Origin: Chitinophaga sedimenti
GTDB taxonomy: Bacteria > Bacteroidota > Bacteroidia > Chitinophagales > Chitinophagaceae
DNA: 64,000 nt
Direction: 5' to 3'
Assembly (NCBI RefSeq): GCF_023156195.1
Contig: NZ_JAKUKA010000001.1
Span: 1,178,001 to 1,242,000 of the forward strand
Shown here: piece after piece, positions 30,020 to 40,133 of the stretch
Numbering within the stretch: position 1 is the first letter of the stretch
How the letters are laid out: the number at the start of each line of letters is the position of its first letter
Program-made: the position numbers and the translations under genes
Notes under the pieces: generated by a model
Seen by the model: only the letters and a program-made list of their open reading frames with translations
Database searches by the model: none
Told to the model about the DNA's origin: nothing

Positions 30020-30271
30020 AAGCGTTAGTTGTAAGGTGGCATAAAAATGAACATTCCTCTTTAGAACGCCCGACTCTGCGTGATATTGGGGCAAGATATC
30101 ACAATATTTTGTTAAATGAAAGGCTTTGTTTATAATTATCTTGCTGAAAATTAATGCCGTTGGCGGGATTACTTTGCCAGTGCGGGGTTGGGGGAGATTG
30201 ATAGGATTACATTTTTTGATGTGGCAGTCTTTGGTCGCGTACGCTTCGGCGCAATCTACAACGTACAAAAA

Positions 30272-30289
30272 GCGGCATTCACATGCCGC
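30272..30289 (-). terminator. Terminator after the GH43 gene
   Basis: A 7-bp perfect stem, GCGGCAT / ATGCCGC, with loop TCAC. On the minus strand it is followed by TTTTTG, 10 bases beyond the GH43 stop. Confidence 0.75.
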
Positions 30290-30298
30290 CTTTTGTAA

Positions 30299-31424
30299 TT
30301 ATTTCTTGCCAGGTACCGCCTGTGCCGTCGTTGTCGGCCCTTCCACCACGAGCTTACCATCTTTCTGAATTTTCATCCGGTCGATAAACACAACGCGCTC
30401 ATCGCCGGTAGAGAGCGTACGCGCATGGTACACGCAAAACATTTCTTTGCCATTCGGAGAATAGGTAACGCTGTTGTGCCCAGTGCCGGTCACTACGCCG
30501 CCCTGTTCGGTGTTTTTCTGCAATACCGGGTTATTAGATGCTTTTGTAAACGGGCCCAGCGGGTTTTCGATGTCGCATATCCTACGGCGTAGTTCTTACC
30601 GCCGAAGTAGTTAGCGGAGTACATCATATAGTAAGTATCGGCTTTTTTGAAGATAACAGAGCCTTCCGTCCACCTGCGGTTCACTTCTTTCGAGGTCACC
30701 GAGCGGCTTTCCCATTCGGCCTGTTTATCATCCATTTTTACCGGGGACGCAGCAGCAGCACCGGTTCGCCAATCACGCCGCTGAAGTCGGGTTTCAACTC
30801 CACACCGTATACCCAGCTTTCTTCAATCACGTCGTACCATCCCTGTTTCTTCGCCCAGGCTGCTACCTCGCTTTTCACCGGGTGTTTGTAGCAGCAACGG
30901 GAGTAATACAGGAACAGTTTACCGCTCTTGTCGAACAGTACATTTGCGTCGATCACGGGGTAACCGGGGTCGAACACCGGTTTTTTATGCAGGTCTGTGA
31001 ACGGACCGGTGGGTTTGTCGGACACCGCCACGCCAATGCGGAAGTTCTCGACATCTTTGCCGGGATTGTTTTTCCACTGCGCGCTATAGAACATGTAATA
31101 CTTGCCTTTGTATTCGTATACCTCGGGCGCCCAGTACGCGCCGTTCCAGGCGGCGGTAGAGTCGCTCCAGCCGTTTTTGTTGGCGGCGTAGAACACCTGT
31201 CCTTCGGACTTCCAGTTCACCATGTCAGGGGAGGAGTAAGCCGAAAAGCCGTTTTTGGCGCCGGCGCCCGTGCCGTACATGTAGTATTTGCCTTTGGTTT
31301 GTAGTACATACGGGTCGCCGAATGCGACTTTCAGCGGGTTCTGATAAGTTTGGGCGAATCCTGAGTAGTCGAGGGCCAGCGTAAGCAGCAGTGTTCCGGC
31401 TAAAGTCTTAATTGTTCTTGTCAT
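30299..31424 (-). CDS. GH43 glycoside hydrolase (arabinan/xylan-type), exported
   Basis: About 375 residues with a signal peptide (AGTLLLTLALDYSGFAQ) and the five-bladed GH43 propeller. The catalytic residues are apparent: Asp in VAFGDPYVL (base), Asp in PVIDANVLFD (pKa modulator) and Glu in RRWTEGSVIF (acid). GH43 enzymes here are expected to be alpha-L-arabinofuranosidase, arabinanase or beta-xylosidase. Two breaks, at G4 30743-30746 and T4 30564-30567 (plus-strand letters), split it into three pieces. One base each gives LLRPPVKMDDKQAEW and SKNPLGPFTKASNNPVLQK. I chose MTRTIKTLAG at 31424, just before the signal helix. It is divergent from the hydroxyproline genes. Confidence 0.88.
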
Positions 31425-31444
31425 GGTGGAATATTGTAAGTTGA

Positions 31445-31452
31445 CAAATATA
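31445..31452 (-). promoter_or_regulatory. Promoter -7 element for GH43
   Basis: On the minus strand the sequence is TATATTTG, an exact match to the Bacteroidota -7 consensus TAnnTTTG, 20 bases upstream of the GH43 start. No good TTTG -33 box is seen; TTTC lies near the right spacing. Confidence 0.45.
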
Positions 31453-31565
31453 ACAGCCACACCTTACATATGAAAGCGGTTTTTCACAAGTGGTCAGGCG
31501 ATACTTAACAGCTTCTGTTTTTAAATCCGCTGAATTATGTTAATTTTTGCAAACATTTGATTAAA

Positions 31566-31603
31566 TCTCGCGAGAGTATCCTGCCTGCCTGCGAATATCT
31601 TTG
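31566..31603 (+). promoter_or_regulatory. Palindrome plus -7 element upstream of hydroxyproline epimerase
   Basis: TATCTTTG at 31596-31603 matches TAnnTTTG, 29 bases before the GTG start. Twenty bases upstream of it lies the perfect 10-bp palindrome TCTCGCGAGA (31566-31575), placed where a repressor could block polymerase. Operator function is inferred. Confidence 0.4.
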
Positions 31604-31632
31604 TCAATATCAGATTATAATATAACATCAGC

Positions 31633-32637
31633 GTGAATAAGAAGACATTTTTTTGTATTGATGCGCATACCTGCGGCAACCCGGTAAGACTGGTAGCGGG
31701 TGGCGGACCTGTGCTGGAAGGCGCCAACATGAGTGAAAAAAGAGGGCATTTCCTCAAGGAATACGACTGGATCCGCAAAGGACTAATGTTTGAGCCGCGT
31801 GGCCACGACATGATGAGCGGCAGTATTTTGTATGCGCCCCACGACCCGGCCAACGACGTGGCGGTGTTATTTATCGAAACCTCCGGCTGCCTGCCCATGT
31901 GCGGTCACGGGACCATCGGCACCATCACCATTGCTGTCGAAGAAGGGCTGATCACACCGAAAGTACCGGGCATCATCCGCATGGAGGCGCCTGCGGGACT
32001 TGTAAATATTGAGTACATCCGGGAAGGCCGCAAGGTAAAAAGCGTAAAACTGACCAACGTAGCGTCTTATCTCGCCGCTGAAAACCTGGAAGTAGCGTGC
32101 CCCGATCTCGGTTTGCTGAAAGTCGACGTGTCGTATGGCGGCAATTTTTACGCTATTGTAGACGTACAGGAAAACTTCCCGGGACTGGAGCATTACACTT
32201 CTTCCCAGCTGGTATCCTGGGCGCGTGAGTTACGCAAACGTATCAACGAGAAATATACTTTCGTACATCCGGACAATCCCACGATCAACGGCTGCTCGCA
32301 TGTACTGTGGACGGGCAAAACCATTGATCCCGCGGCTACGGCGCGGAATGCGGTGTTTTATGGCGATAAAGCCATTGACCGTTCGCCCTGCGGCACCGGT
32401 ACTTCCGCCCGTATGGCGCAGTGGTACGCCAAAGGCAAGCTGAAAAAAGGCGATGAGTTTGTGCATGAAAGCATCATCGGCTCCAAGTTTATCGGCCGTA
32501 TCGAAGAAGAAACGACCGTTGGCGGCAAACCTGCTATCCGTCCGAGTATCGAAGGATGGGCGCGCGTTTACGGGTATAATACGATTTCCATCGACCCGGA
32601 AGATGATCCGTTTGCCTATGGATTCACCGTAATTTAA
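31633..32637 (+). CDS. 4-hydroxyproline 2-epimerase (proline racemase family)
   Basis: A 334-residue member of the proline racemase superfamily. The two catalytic Cys motifs are LPMCGHGTIG near 91 and RSPCGTGTSARMA near 255, which fits trans-4-hydroxy-L-proline 2-epimerase rather than dehydratase, where the second Cys is Thr. It converts hydroxy-L-proline to cis-4-hydroxy-D-proline for the next enzyme. It starts with GTG (NKKTFFCIDAHTCGNPVR); no in-frame ATG fits the conserved N-terminus. It forms an operon with the FAD dehydrogenase 38 bases downstream. No break was seen. Confidence 0.9.
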   Translation: MNKKTFFCIDAHTCGNPVRLVAGGGPVLEGANMSEKRGHFLKEYDWIRKGLMFEPRGHDMMSGSILYAPHDPANDVAVLFIETSGCLPMCGHGTIGTITIAVEEGLITPKVPGIIRMEAPAGLVNIEYIREGRKVKSVKLTNVASYLAAENLEVACPDLGLLKVDVSYGGNFYAIVDVQENFPGLEHYTSSQLVSWARELRKRINEKYTFVHPDNPTINGCSHVLWTGKTIDPAATARNAVFYGDKAIDRSPCGTGTSARMAQWYAKGKLKKGDEFVHESIIGSKFIGRIEEETTVGGKPAIRPSIEGWARVYGYNTISIDPEDDPFAYGFTVI

Positions 32638-32675
32638 CCACACTTAAGTTTATCAATCAAATCATATTTACACAA

Positions 32676-33937
32676 ATGAGCAGCACCCAGGGAAAACAGG
32701 TGATCATTGTTGGCGGCGGCATTATCGGATTAAGCAGCGCGTTTTATTTACAGGAAGCGGGCTTTAATGTTACCGTCGTAGATAAATCGGATATGTTAAA
32801 TGGCTGCTCGTATGGTAATGCCGGCTATCTCTGTCCCAGCCACTTCGTTCCGCTGGCGGCGCCGGGCATTGTAGCACAGGGTTTTAAGTGGATGTGGAAT
32901 GCTAAAAGTCCTTTTTATGTACAACCCCGTTTGGACAAGGACCTCATCAGCTGGGGGCTGCAGTTCATGAAAAGTGCTAACGCCGCACACGTAAAGCGCT
33001 CGGCACTGCCCCTGCGCGATATCGCCCTGCTGAGCAAGAAGTTGTACGAAGAATGGGCTGCCATCCCCGGCCTCGACTTCGCTTACGAGCCAAAAGGGAT
33101 GCTGGAGTTCTTTAAAGATGAAGCCAGCGCACATCATGCGGAACACAGCGTAAAAGAATCCCGCGCACTGGGCCTGGACGCACGCCTCATCGGCCGCGAG
33201 GAGGTGCAGCAGATGGAGCCGAATGCTAAACTCGATATCCGGGCGCAGTATACTTCGCCTGCGATGCGCAGCTTTACCCCAATAAGTTGATGAGCAGCCT
33301 GATCGCATACCTTGGCGCCAAAGGCGTACAGTTCCGTTCCAACACGGCCATCACCGGTTTTGCCACCAGCAACGACCGCATTACCGGCGTAACAACGTCA
33401 ACGGGTATACTGGAGGCCGACGAAATTGTATTGGCTACCGGCGTATGGAGCGGCCAGCTTGCCCGGCAGTTATCGTTAAAGATTCCGATGGTGGGCGGAC
33501 GTGGTTACTCCGTTACGTACGAAAATTCTCCTTATAAATTGCATCATTCCATCATCCTGAGCGAAGCCCGCGTGGCCATTTCACCGATGGATGGCAACAA
33601 GCTGCGATTCGGCGGCACCATGGAAATTACCGGTATCGATGCGCCGCCGCGTATGAAGCGTGTGCAGGGCATCCCGGAGTCGGTTGCGCGGTACCTGCCG
33701 GAAATTAACCTGGCCATGCCGCCGGAAAAAGACATCTGGTACGGTTACCGTCCCTGCAGTGCAGATGGTTTGCCGCATATCGGCAGGACCAGCAAATGGA
33801 AAAACCTGACCGTTGCTACCGGGCATTCCATGTTAGGTATCAGCCTGGGCGCCGCCACCGGCAAGCTGGTACAGGAAGTGATACAGGGGAAAGCTACTAC
33901 CATGGATATTCAACCATTTACCGTAGAGCGCTTCTAG
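32676..33937 (+). CDS. FAD-dependent D-amino acid / D-hydroxyproline dehydrogenase
   Basis: About 420 residues of the DAO family. The FAD-binding dinucleotide motif is VIIVGGGIIGLSSAFYLQEAG at the N-terminus, followed by CSYGNAGYLCPSHFVPLA, typical of DadA-like enzymes. The C-terminal nucleotide and substrate part includes YGYRPCSADGLPHIGRT and GHSMLGISLGAATG. The frame breaks at the G3 run 33241-33243; one extra G gives LDIRGAVYFACDAQLYPNKL. Beside hydroxyproline epimerase it most likely oxidises cis-4-hydroxy-D-proline to the pyrroline carboxylate. The later deaminase and semialdehyde dehydrogenase are not in the window. Confidence 0.87.
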
Positions 33938-33968
33938 GCGCTCCAGTATCAACCACAAGTCTCCTCTT

Positions 33969-35709
33969 ATGATCCGCAACAAAAGCTTTTAAAAATAGCA
34001 CTGTTTATGATGGGCGTCCACAGCATGCCGGGACAATTGACTGCGCAGGATAAAGGCCAGCAGGTGCTTTATCAGCAAACAAGTGAAGTAAATAATATCA
34101 TGGTAAAATATAAAGCGGACCGGGGTAACCTGCTGCGCTTCTATTTTATTGACAACTCGCCCGAACGCCGGGAGCGCCTTCGTGCCGTGTACGATGGCTA
34201 CCTCAAAGACCTCGCGCAGCTTGATTTTGAAAGCCTGCCCGTGGGTTCGCGGGTAGATTACCTGCTGTTCCGCCGGGATCTGCAGGAGCAGTTGCGCCGC
34301 CTGGACGTGGAGAAGAAGGAAGTGGACCAGCTGAAAGACTGGTTTGGCTTCGCGGATAAGCTGTATGAAACGGAGAAACAGCGCCGCCGCGGCGCCGAGC
34401 TGGAAGCACAACCGCTGGCGGCCGACTGGCATAAGATGGCATTAACCATCGGGCAAAAAATCAAAGCGCTGGAAACGGCTGGCGGTATGAACATCTACCA
34501 GATCCGCCGGGGTAGCGGCATTGTGAAGGGGTTAAAAGAAGTGGTAGAAACCGTTGACCAGTTTTATAAAGGATATGACCCTTCTTATACCTGGTGGATG
34601 GCCGGCCCCGCGAAAGAGCTGAACGAAGCCCCGGACGCGTATGCCGCAGCCTGGAGAACCAAGGAGAAAGCAGCGCCGTCCGGCAAAGACGACGGCAGCG
34701 GCATCATTGGTTATCCTATCGGAAATGAGGAACTGGTGCGCCAGTTGCAACTCGAAATGATCCCGTATTCACCGGAAGAACTGGTCGCGATTGCGAATAA
34801 GGAATTTGCTTATTGCGATGCGGAAATGTTGAAAGCATCCCGCGAGATGGGGTTTGGCGATGACTGGAAAGCCGCCATGGAAAAGGTGAAGAATACTTAT
34901 GTAGCGCCAGGCAAACAGCCGCAGATGATCATGCGTTTGTATAATGAGTCTGTCGATTTCCTGAAGAAAAACGATTTGATCACCATCGCACTGGCCGAAG
35001 AAGCCTGGTCAATGATCATGATGACGCCGGAACGCCAGCTGGTAAACCCTTTCTTTACCGGTGGCGAAACGCTGAGCATTTCTTATCCGACCAATGAAAT
35101 GACGGAGGCCGACAAGCTGATGAGCATGCGCGGTAACAACCCGCACTTCTCCCGCAGTACCGTACACCACGAACTGATCGCCGGTCACCACCTCCGGGCT
35201 TCATGGAATCCCGCTATAAAACTTACCGCGATTTCCAGACCCCGTTCTGGATCGAAGGCTGGGCACTGTACTGGGAAATGCTTCTGTGGGATATGAAATT
35301 TCCGCAATCTCCTGAAGACCGCATCGGCATGCTATTCTGGCGTATGCACAGGTGCGCGCGTATCATCTTCTCGCTCAATTATCACCTGAATAAATGGACA
35401 CCGCAGCAGTGTATCGACTTCCTGGTAGACCGCGTAGGCCATGAGCGCGCGAACGCAGAAGGAGAGGTGCGCCGCTCTTTTGTAGCGGGCGGCTACAGCC
35501 CGCTGTACCAGCTGGCTTACATGATCGGCGGGTTGCAGTTCTATGCCTTGCAGCGCGAGGTCGTTCCTTCTAAAATGACAATCAAACAATACCACGATGC
35601 GGTGTTGCACGAAAACGGATTACCCGTGGAAATGGTGCGGGCCATCCTGACGAATCAGCCGTTGAAGAAGGATTTTAAAACGAACTGGCGTTTTTACCAG
35701 GTGAAATAA
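33969..35709 (+). CDS. DUF885 family HExxH metallopeptidase-like protein, exported
   Basis: About 580 residues. The DUF885 signature is the zinc-type motif VHHELIAGHHL near 400, followed by WIEGWALYWEMLLWDM and the C-terminal GYSPLYQLAYMIGG. Such proteins are putative secreted peptidases. Two breaks: at the T4 run 33987-33990 one extra T joins a true start at 33969 (MIRNKSFLKIALFMMGVHS) into a signal peptide. Near 35193, one extra C gives GHHLPGFMESRYKTYRDF. It is 31 bases after the dehydrogenase and could release hydroxyproline-containing peptides, an inference from position. Confidence 0.82.
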
Positions 35710-35740
35710 GTAATTAGTTGTAACCTGCATATATGCAAGG

Positions 35741-35768
35741 CGGGCGTCTCTTTCGGGATGCCCGTTTT
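35741..35768 (+). terminator. Terminator after the DUF885 gene
   Basis: Stem CGGGCGTC / GGATGCCCG (with one G-T pair or mismatch) and loop TCTTTC, followed by TTTTATTT. It lies 31 bases after the DUF885 stop. Confidence 0.75.
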
Positions 35769-35781
35769 ATTTAAAAACACT

Positions 35782-35806
35782 AAGCCGGCCTGTGAGGGAC
35801 CGGCTT
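35782..35806 (-). terminator. Terminator for the TonB-dependent receptor gene
   Basis: Stem AAGCCGG / CCGGCTT around an 11-base loop. On the minus strand it is followed by AGTGTTTTTAAAT, 24 bases beyond the receptor stop. Confidence 0.7.
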
Positions 35807-35829
35807 TGTTTATGAGAATAATGCAATCA

Positions 35830-38179
35830 CTAAAACTTCAATGCCACGCTCGCCAGCACATTCATCGGTTTCTGCGGCGTTCCGCCCGGGTTCCAGTACT
35901 TTTCATCCGACAGGTTATTCCCTTTCACAGAGATGCGGTACTTCGGCTGATCGTAGTACAAGGCCGCACTTAACAATGTATAACCCGGCAGTACGAACAC
36001 ATTGGTCGCTTCGAACCATGACTCCGAAATATAGTTGCCGCCTACACCCAGGCCAAGGCCTTTGGCCTTACCATGTGTCAGGAAGTAGCTCATCCAGATA
36101 TTGCCTACATGTTTAGGGCTGGCGATAACGCTTTTGCCCTCCAGTGCAGCGGATGCTTTTTTATAAGTGTTTTCATTGAATGCATACCCGCTCATGATGT
36201 TCAAACCTGAAATAGGGTTGGCGATCACTTCGAACTCAAAGCCCTGGCTCAGCTGCGTGCCATCCTGTACGGTGAAGTTGCCGCCGGTGCGGGCTTCCGT
36301 ACGGGTCGAGTTGCTCACATCGATGCTGTACACATTAAGTGTCGCATTCAGTTTGTTCGCGAATACGTCGATTTTCACACCGCCTTCCCATTGATTCGCG
36401 TACTGCGGCCTCAGTTCCAGGATAGTGCCGTCCGGTTGCGTTGCCGGGGCCAGGTTGGCGAAACCGTTCATATAGTTGGCGAAGACCGATACTTTATCTT
36501 TTACCACCTGGTAAACGAGGCCGAGTTTAGGCGACAGCGCATTCTGTTGGTAGGCACCGGTAAAACGTCCTGTGACAATATTGTAAGTGCCTTTAGTGGT
36601 GTAGCGGTCTGCGCGAAGGCTCACCATCGCCATTAAACCAGGTGTGATGTTGAATACATCAGAAATGTACGCACCATAGTTGTATGCTTTGGTGTAGCTG
36701 TTCGAGTAACCCACTGCATAAGAAGTATCGGCGATTTTATCCGCGTTGATGATGCGGGTGGGACGTAATACATTCTCTACACCGCTGAAATTGAAAACGG
36801 AACGGTACAGCTCATTGTAGTTGTAGTTGTAATCTAGGCCGATCACCACGCGGTTGCGGAATTTGCCGATCGTGAAGTCACCGATGAAATTCTGCTGCAA
36901 CTGGATGTTGCCAAAGGTTTCAGGTGTCTGGTTGCGCATGTTGCGGGTCACGGTGCTGTCGGTCAGGTAGTTGAAGGTCGTCCACATAAGGCTTTTATAA
37001 AAACCCTCGGAATACAGGAAGTTGGTTTCTGATTTCCACTGGTCATTGAACTTATGTTGGAACTGTACCTGCAGGTTGTTGATACCATTTTCTACGTCCA
37101 CGCTGTTATTGATCATCGACTTTTTATAATCCAGGGGAGGTCGCGGAAGCTGCGGGCCTGCATGTTCGCCAGGGAAGCGGCGGGAATGCCGAACGTGGCG
37201 ACCGTATAGTTGCCGCGCGTCAGTTCTGCTTCTACCGTAAGTTTCGTGCGATCATTGATCTGGTAAAGGAAGCTGGGAGAGATCGTGTAGCCTTTGCTGA
37301 AACCCTGGTCCTGGAACGAGGACTCCGATTGGTAAGCGGTGTTCAGGCGGAATAGCAGCGTTTTTCTTTATTCATGGGGGCGTTAATGTCTGCCGTGATA
37401 CGGCCGAAATTGTAGCTGCCGCCCGTAGCGGTCACTTCGCCACCAAAATATTCATAAGGTTTCTTGGTTACATAGTTGAATACACCACCGAACGAAGTGT
37501 TGCGGTTGCTGCCGAATAAAGTACCGGAGGGGCCTTTGATCACTTCCACGCGCTCGAGGATCACCGGGTTAAGTGGAACGATAGCACTGGTAGCCATGCC
37601 GTTACGCATACCGATGGTGCCCGAAAAGCCCCTGATGCTGAGCCCCTGTGAACCGCCGGCCGAAAAGTTGGGCACGGCGCCGGGGATGTTGCGGTAAATA
37701 TCGGTGCGCTCTACCGACAGCTGCTCCAGGATCAGGGTTTGTCCAACAGTATGATACACCTGCGGATTCTCTAGATTTTTGATGGGCAGGCGGGCAATCT
37801 GCTCACTTTCCTTCGTCACGAATTTATTGGAAACACCACCGGTAATAGTTATCTCTTTCAGCTGGGTGCTGCTCACTTTCAATTGCAGGTTCACAGCCGT
37901 TACTTGTCCCTTTGTGATCACTACCTCCTGTTGCAGCTTCTCATGACCGATGAAAAATACCTCGAGCGTATAAGTGCCTGCGGGTACACGATTGATGGCA
38001 AAGGCGCCCTCTTCATTAGTAATGGCGTATTTGTTGGCGCCATTCAGCACAACGGTTACAGCTGCAGCCGGATGGCCTTCATTCGAGGTAATTATGCCTT
38101 TGATCGAGCCATATTCCGGGTCAGCCGCCATGGCGGTAACAGAAAGGAAAAGTAAAACTAAGGTGAGCAGTTTCTTCAT
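35830..38179 (-). CDS. TonB-dependent siderophore-type receptor
   Basis: About 783 residues: signal peptide (LLTLVLLFLSVTAMAADP), a carboxypeptidase-regulatory-like beta domain (IKGIITSNEGHPAAAVTVVL), a plug (NIPGAVPNFSAGGSQGLSIR, GPSGTLFGSNRNTSFGGVF) and a beta-barrel ending in MNVLASVALKF. The ERVEVIKGPSGTLFG plug and the lack of a SusD partner point to a siderophore or metal-complex receptor rather than a SusC. Breaks: T5 run 37361-37365 (repair gives MNKEKTLLFRLNTAYQSES) and G4 run 37134-37137 (RDLPLDYKKSMINN). The middle section 37117-37342 is open only after repair. It is a single-gene unit. Confidence 0.88.
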
Positions 38180-39293
38180 CTGAACAATAAAAATTTTCGC
38201 AAAGGTTGGGATCTATCTGTCACCTTGTTTTAACATTCCGGAAAATTTTTGCATGATGAAGTGAATTGACATCGGAATGACAAACAGGAGGGCCGGACAA
38301 GCAGTCTGCTTTTTATAGGATAATTATAGGTAACTATAGGATAAGCTACTAATTGCCGCCACGCCCCAAACGCCAAAAACGCCAAAAACGTCAACTGATT
38401 TGGTACATAGCAGTGGCAAAGGTAGATTCGCCTGAAACAGCATATCATGACAAATCAGCTATCGGGAACCGCGTGGAGGCCACCCTGCATGGGCATACGG
38501 TTATCCGCATGGACAATGGCCTGAAAGTGCGCCGTCAGCGTCTTTCACCCGGCTCCGGTTGATCCAGCCGGCAAAGTATTTCAGTTAGCGCTGTTGCGGA
38601 TGGTGAGCAGCCGCGTGACCCCTTGTGGCCGAACAAAACGGGGAGGGGTTTACCGGGCGTGAGGGCGATCATGGGGCACAGGATAGTACAGGGATGTTGA
38701 TGCCCATGGTGTCCCTGCATGAGGAGCCATTGTTCGCGGCCTTGGGTACTGGTGTTGTATGGGGAGCGGCAAAAGGCGTCAGTTGTATAATTCTTCGTAG
38801 TTGCCGCGTTGCAGGGGGCGGCTCCAGCCCGGTGGAACGGCTCGCCCAATTTGGCTCCGGCATTATACTAATGAGGGTGAGATCCTGCAAACGGCGGTCC
38901 GGTACGCGGTATCATTACCTATATTTTCACATGCCTTATCTACATGCAGTCAATGTGGATGGGAAGGTATCCATGGTATCGTTAAATGGACCGGGGCAGG
39001 CTTCGGCTGGAGAGAAAACAGCGGTTACAGCGAACAGGAGGGAGGCTGGTAAAGTTGCAACAAGGCACGGCTGAAAAATTAACCTGCCTGAAACTGGCTG
39101 GTCAAAAGTAGGTAGATACACTTATTATTCACCTCATCTGAACAGATTTTAACCAGTATCCCCCTTTCATAAAAAACCTGCTCAAATAGTTGTTTTAGCC
39201 ACTTTTTATAATTTATTTTGATTGGAATAGTCAAAAGCCGGGTAACCAGCTACAGGCACAAGTTCAAATATTGCAATAAATTTCGCGTTAATT
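38180..39293. other. 1.1-kb region without a recognisable gene
   Basis: I could not support a gene on either strand here. Short frames exist but start and stop without any familiar motif and overlap on both strands. Visible structure: three near-tandem copies of TATAGGnTAA at 38313-38344, and two tandem GCCAAAAAC units near 38368-38385. The region from about 38400 to 39060 is GC-rich and coding-like in composition, so it may be a decayed gene or one broken by several sequence errors. The last 150 bases are AT-rich and probably hold the araR promoter. Confidence 0.5.
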
Positions 39294-40001
39294 ATGACCA
39301 GTTACGGTAAACAGAAGCGGTTGTTAGTGGCAGTGGATTGTATCATCTTCGGATTCGACGGACAGGAGCTGAAAGTATTGCTTATCAAACGTGGCTTTGA
39401 ACCCGAGCGCGGAAAGTGGAGCCTGATGGGCGGTTTTGTGCAACCCGACGAAAGTTTCGAAGGTGCGGCAGAACGCGTATTGAAACAACTGACCGGCCTG
39501 GAAGATATTTATATGGAACAGCTGTACGCCTTTAGCCGTCCCGACCGCGACCCTATCGAACGTACTGCCTCCATTGCTTACTCTGCGTTGCTGGACATTA
39601 ACCAGTACCACCGCCAGCAGTTACGACACGAGTTTCACGCAGAATGGTTTTCGCTTTCGCAGGTACCCGATCTGATTTTCGATCACACCGAAATGATCGA
39701 TATGGCCAAAGAGAAACTTCGGTATAAAGCAGCCATTCACCCGATTTTATTTGAACTGCTGCCACAGAAATTTACCATCCCGCAGCTGCAGCTGTTGTAC
39801 GAAGGTGTGTATGAAACCGACTTTGATAAACGCAACTTCAGCCGCAAAATCCTGTCTTTGAAACTACTCGTTAAACAGAAAGATAAAGACAAGGAAAGCT
39901 CGAAAAGAGGCGCATTCTATTACAAACTGGACAAGAGAAGGTATAATGCCAATTTTAACTCTTTCCTGAATTTCATCGCCAAGCCGCATAACCTGAAATA
40001 A
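39294..40001 (+). CDS. araR: AraR, NUDIX-fold arabinose repressor
   Basis: A 235-residue NrtR-family regulator as in Bacteroides. The N-terminal NUDIX-like domain (LVAVDCIIFGFDGQELKVLL, GGFVQPDESFEGAAERVLKQ) has a degenerate Nudix box, ERVLKQ in place of REUXEE, so it binds an effector instead of hydrolysing it. The C-terminal winged helix (QLQLLYEGVYETDFDKRNF, SRKILSLKLLVKQ) binds DNA. It directly precedes araBDA on the same strand, which fits the known L-arabinose-responsive AraR of Bacteroidetes. Its probable operators are the paired sites upstream of araB. Confidence 0.92.
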   Translation: MTSYGKQKRLLVAVDCIIFGFDGQELKVLLIKRGFEPERGKWSLMGGFVQPDESFEGAAERVLKQLTGLEDIYMEQLYAFSRPDRDPIERTASIAYSALLDINQYHRQQLRHEFHAEWFSLSQVPDLIFDHTEMIDMAKEKLRYKAAIHPILFELLPQKFTIPQLQLLYEGVYETDFDKRNFSRKILSLKLLVKQKDKDKESSKRGAFYYKLDKRRYNANFNSFLNFIAKPHNLK

Positions 40002-40051
40002 TCACTGTCCTGCACCATCCTGCCCCGCAGGAATGTTGAAAAAAGTGTTAT

Positions 40052-40087
40052 TTTGGGAATAATTGTCGTGCAGACAATTTATTTTTG
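40052..40087 (+). promoter_or_regulatory. araBDA promoter
   Basis: A TTTG -33 box (40052-40055) and an exact TAnnTTTG -7 element (TATTTTTG, 40080-40087), 24 bases apart, slightly wide for Bacteroidota. Transcription should start near 40094, about 40 bases before the araB ATG. A palindromic site fills the spacer. Confidence 0.6.
40062..40078 (+). promoter_or_regulatory. Putative AraR operator 1
   Basis: Perfect inverted repeat ATTGTC-gtgca-GACAAT between the -33 and -7 boxes of the araB promoter, where bound repressor would exclude polymerase. Assignment to AraR is inferred from the neighbouring regulator gene. Confidence 0.6.
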
Positions 40088-40100
40088 TTTACTTTTATTA

Positions 40101-40117
40101 AATGTCAAACTGACAAT
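40101..40117 (+). promoter_or_regulatory. Putative AraR operator 2
   Basis: AATGTC-aaact-GACAAT shares the GTC-N5-GACAAT core and spacing with operator 1, 39 bases downstream and just after the predicted transcription start. Two similar sites around one start suggest cooperative repression. Confidence 0.55.
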
Positions 40118-40133
40118 CATCACAAAACGCGTT

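Noticed and set aside
38353..39074. Two short plus-strand frames (38353-38562 and 38625-39074)
   Set aside because: No signal peptide, motif or codon-use support; left as part of an unexplained region.
39269..39278. Palindrome TATTGCAATA upstream of araR
   Set aside because: Ten-base AT-rich palindromes are common by chance and it does not match the paired sites before araB.
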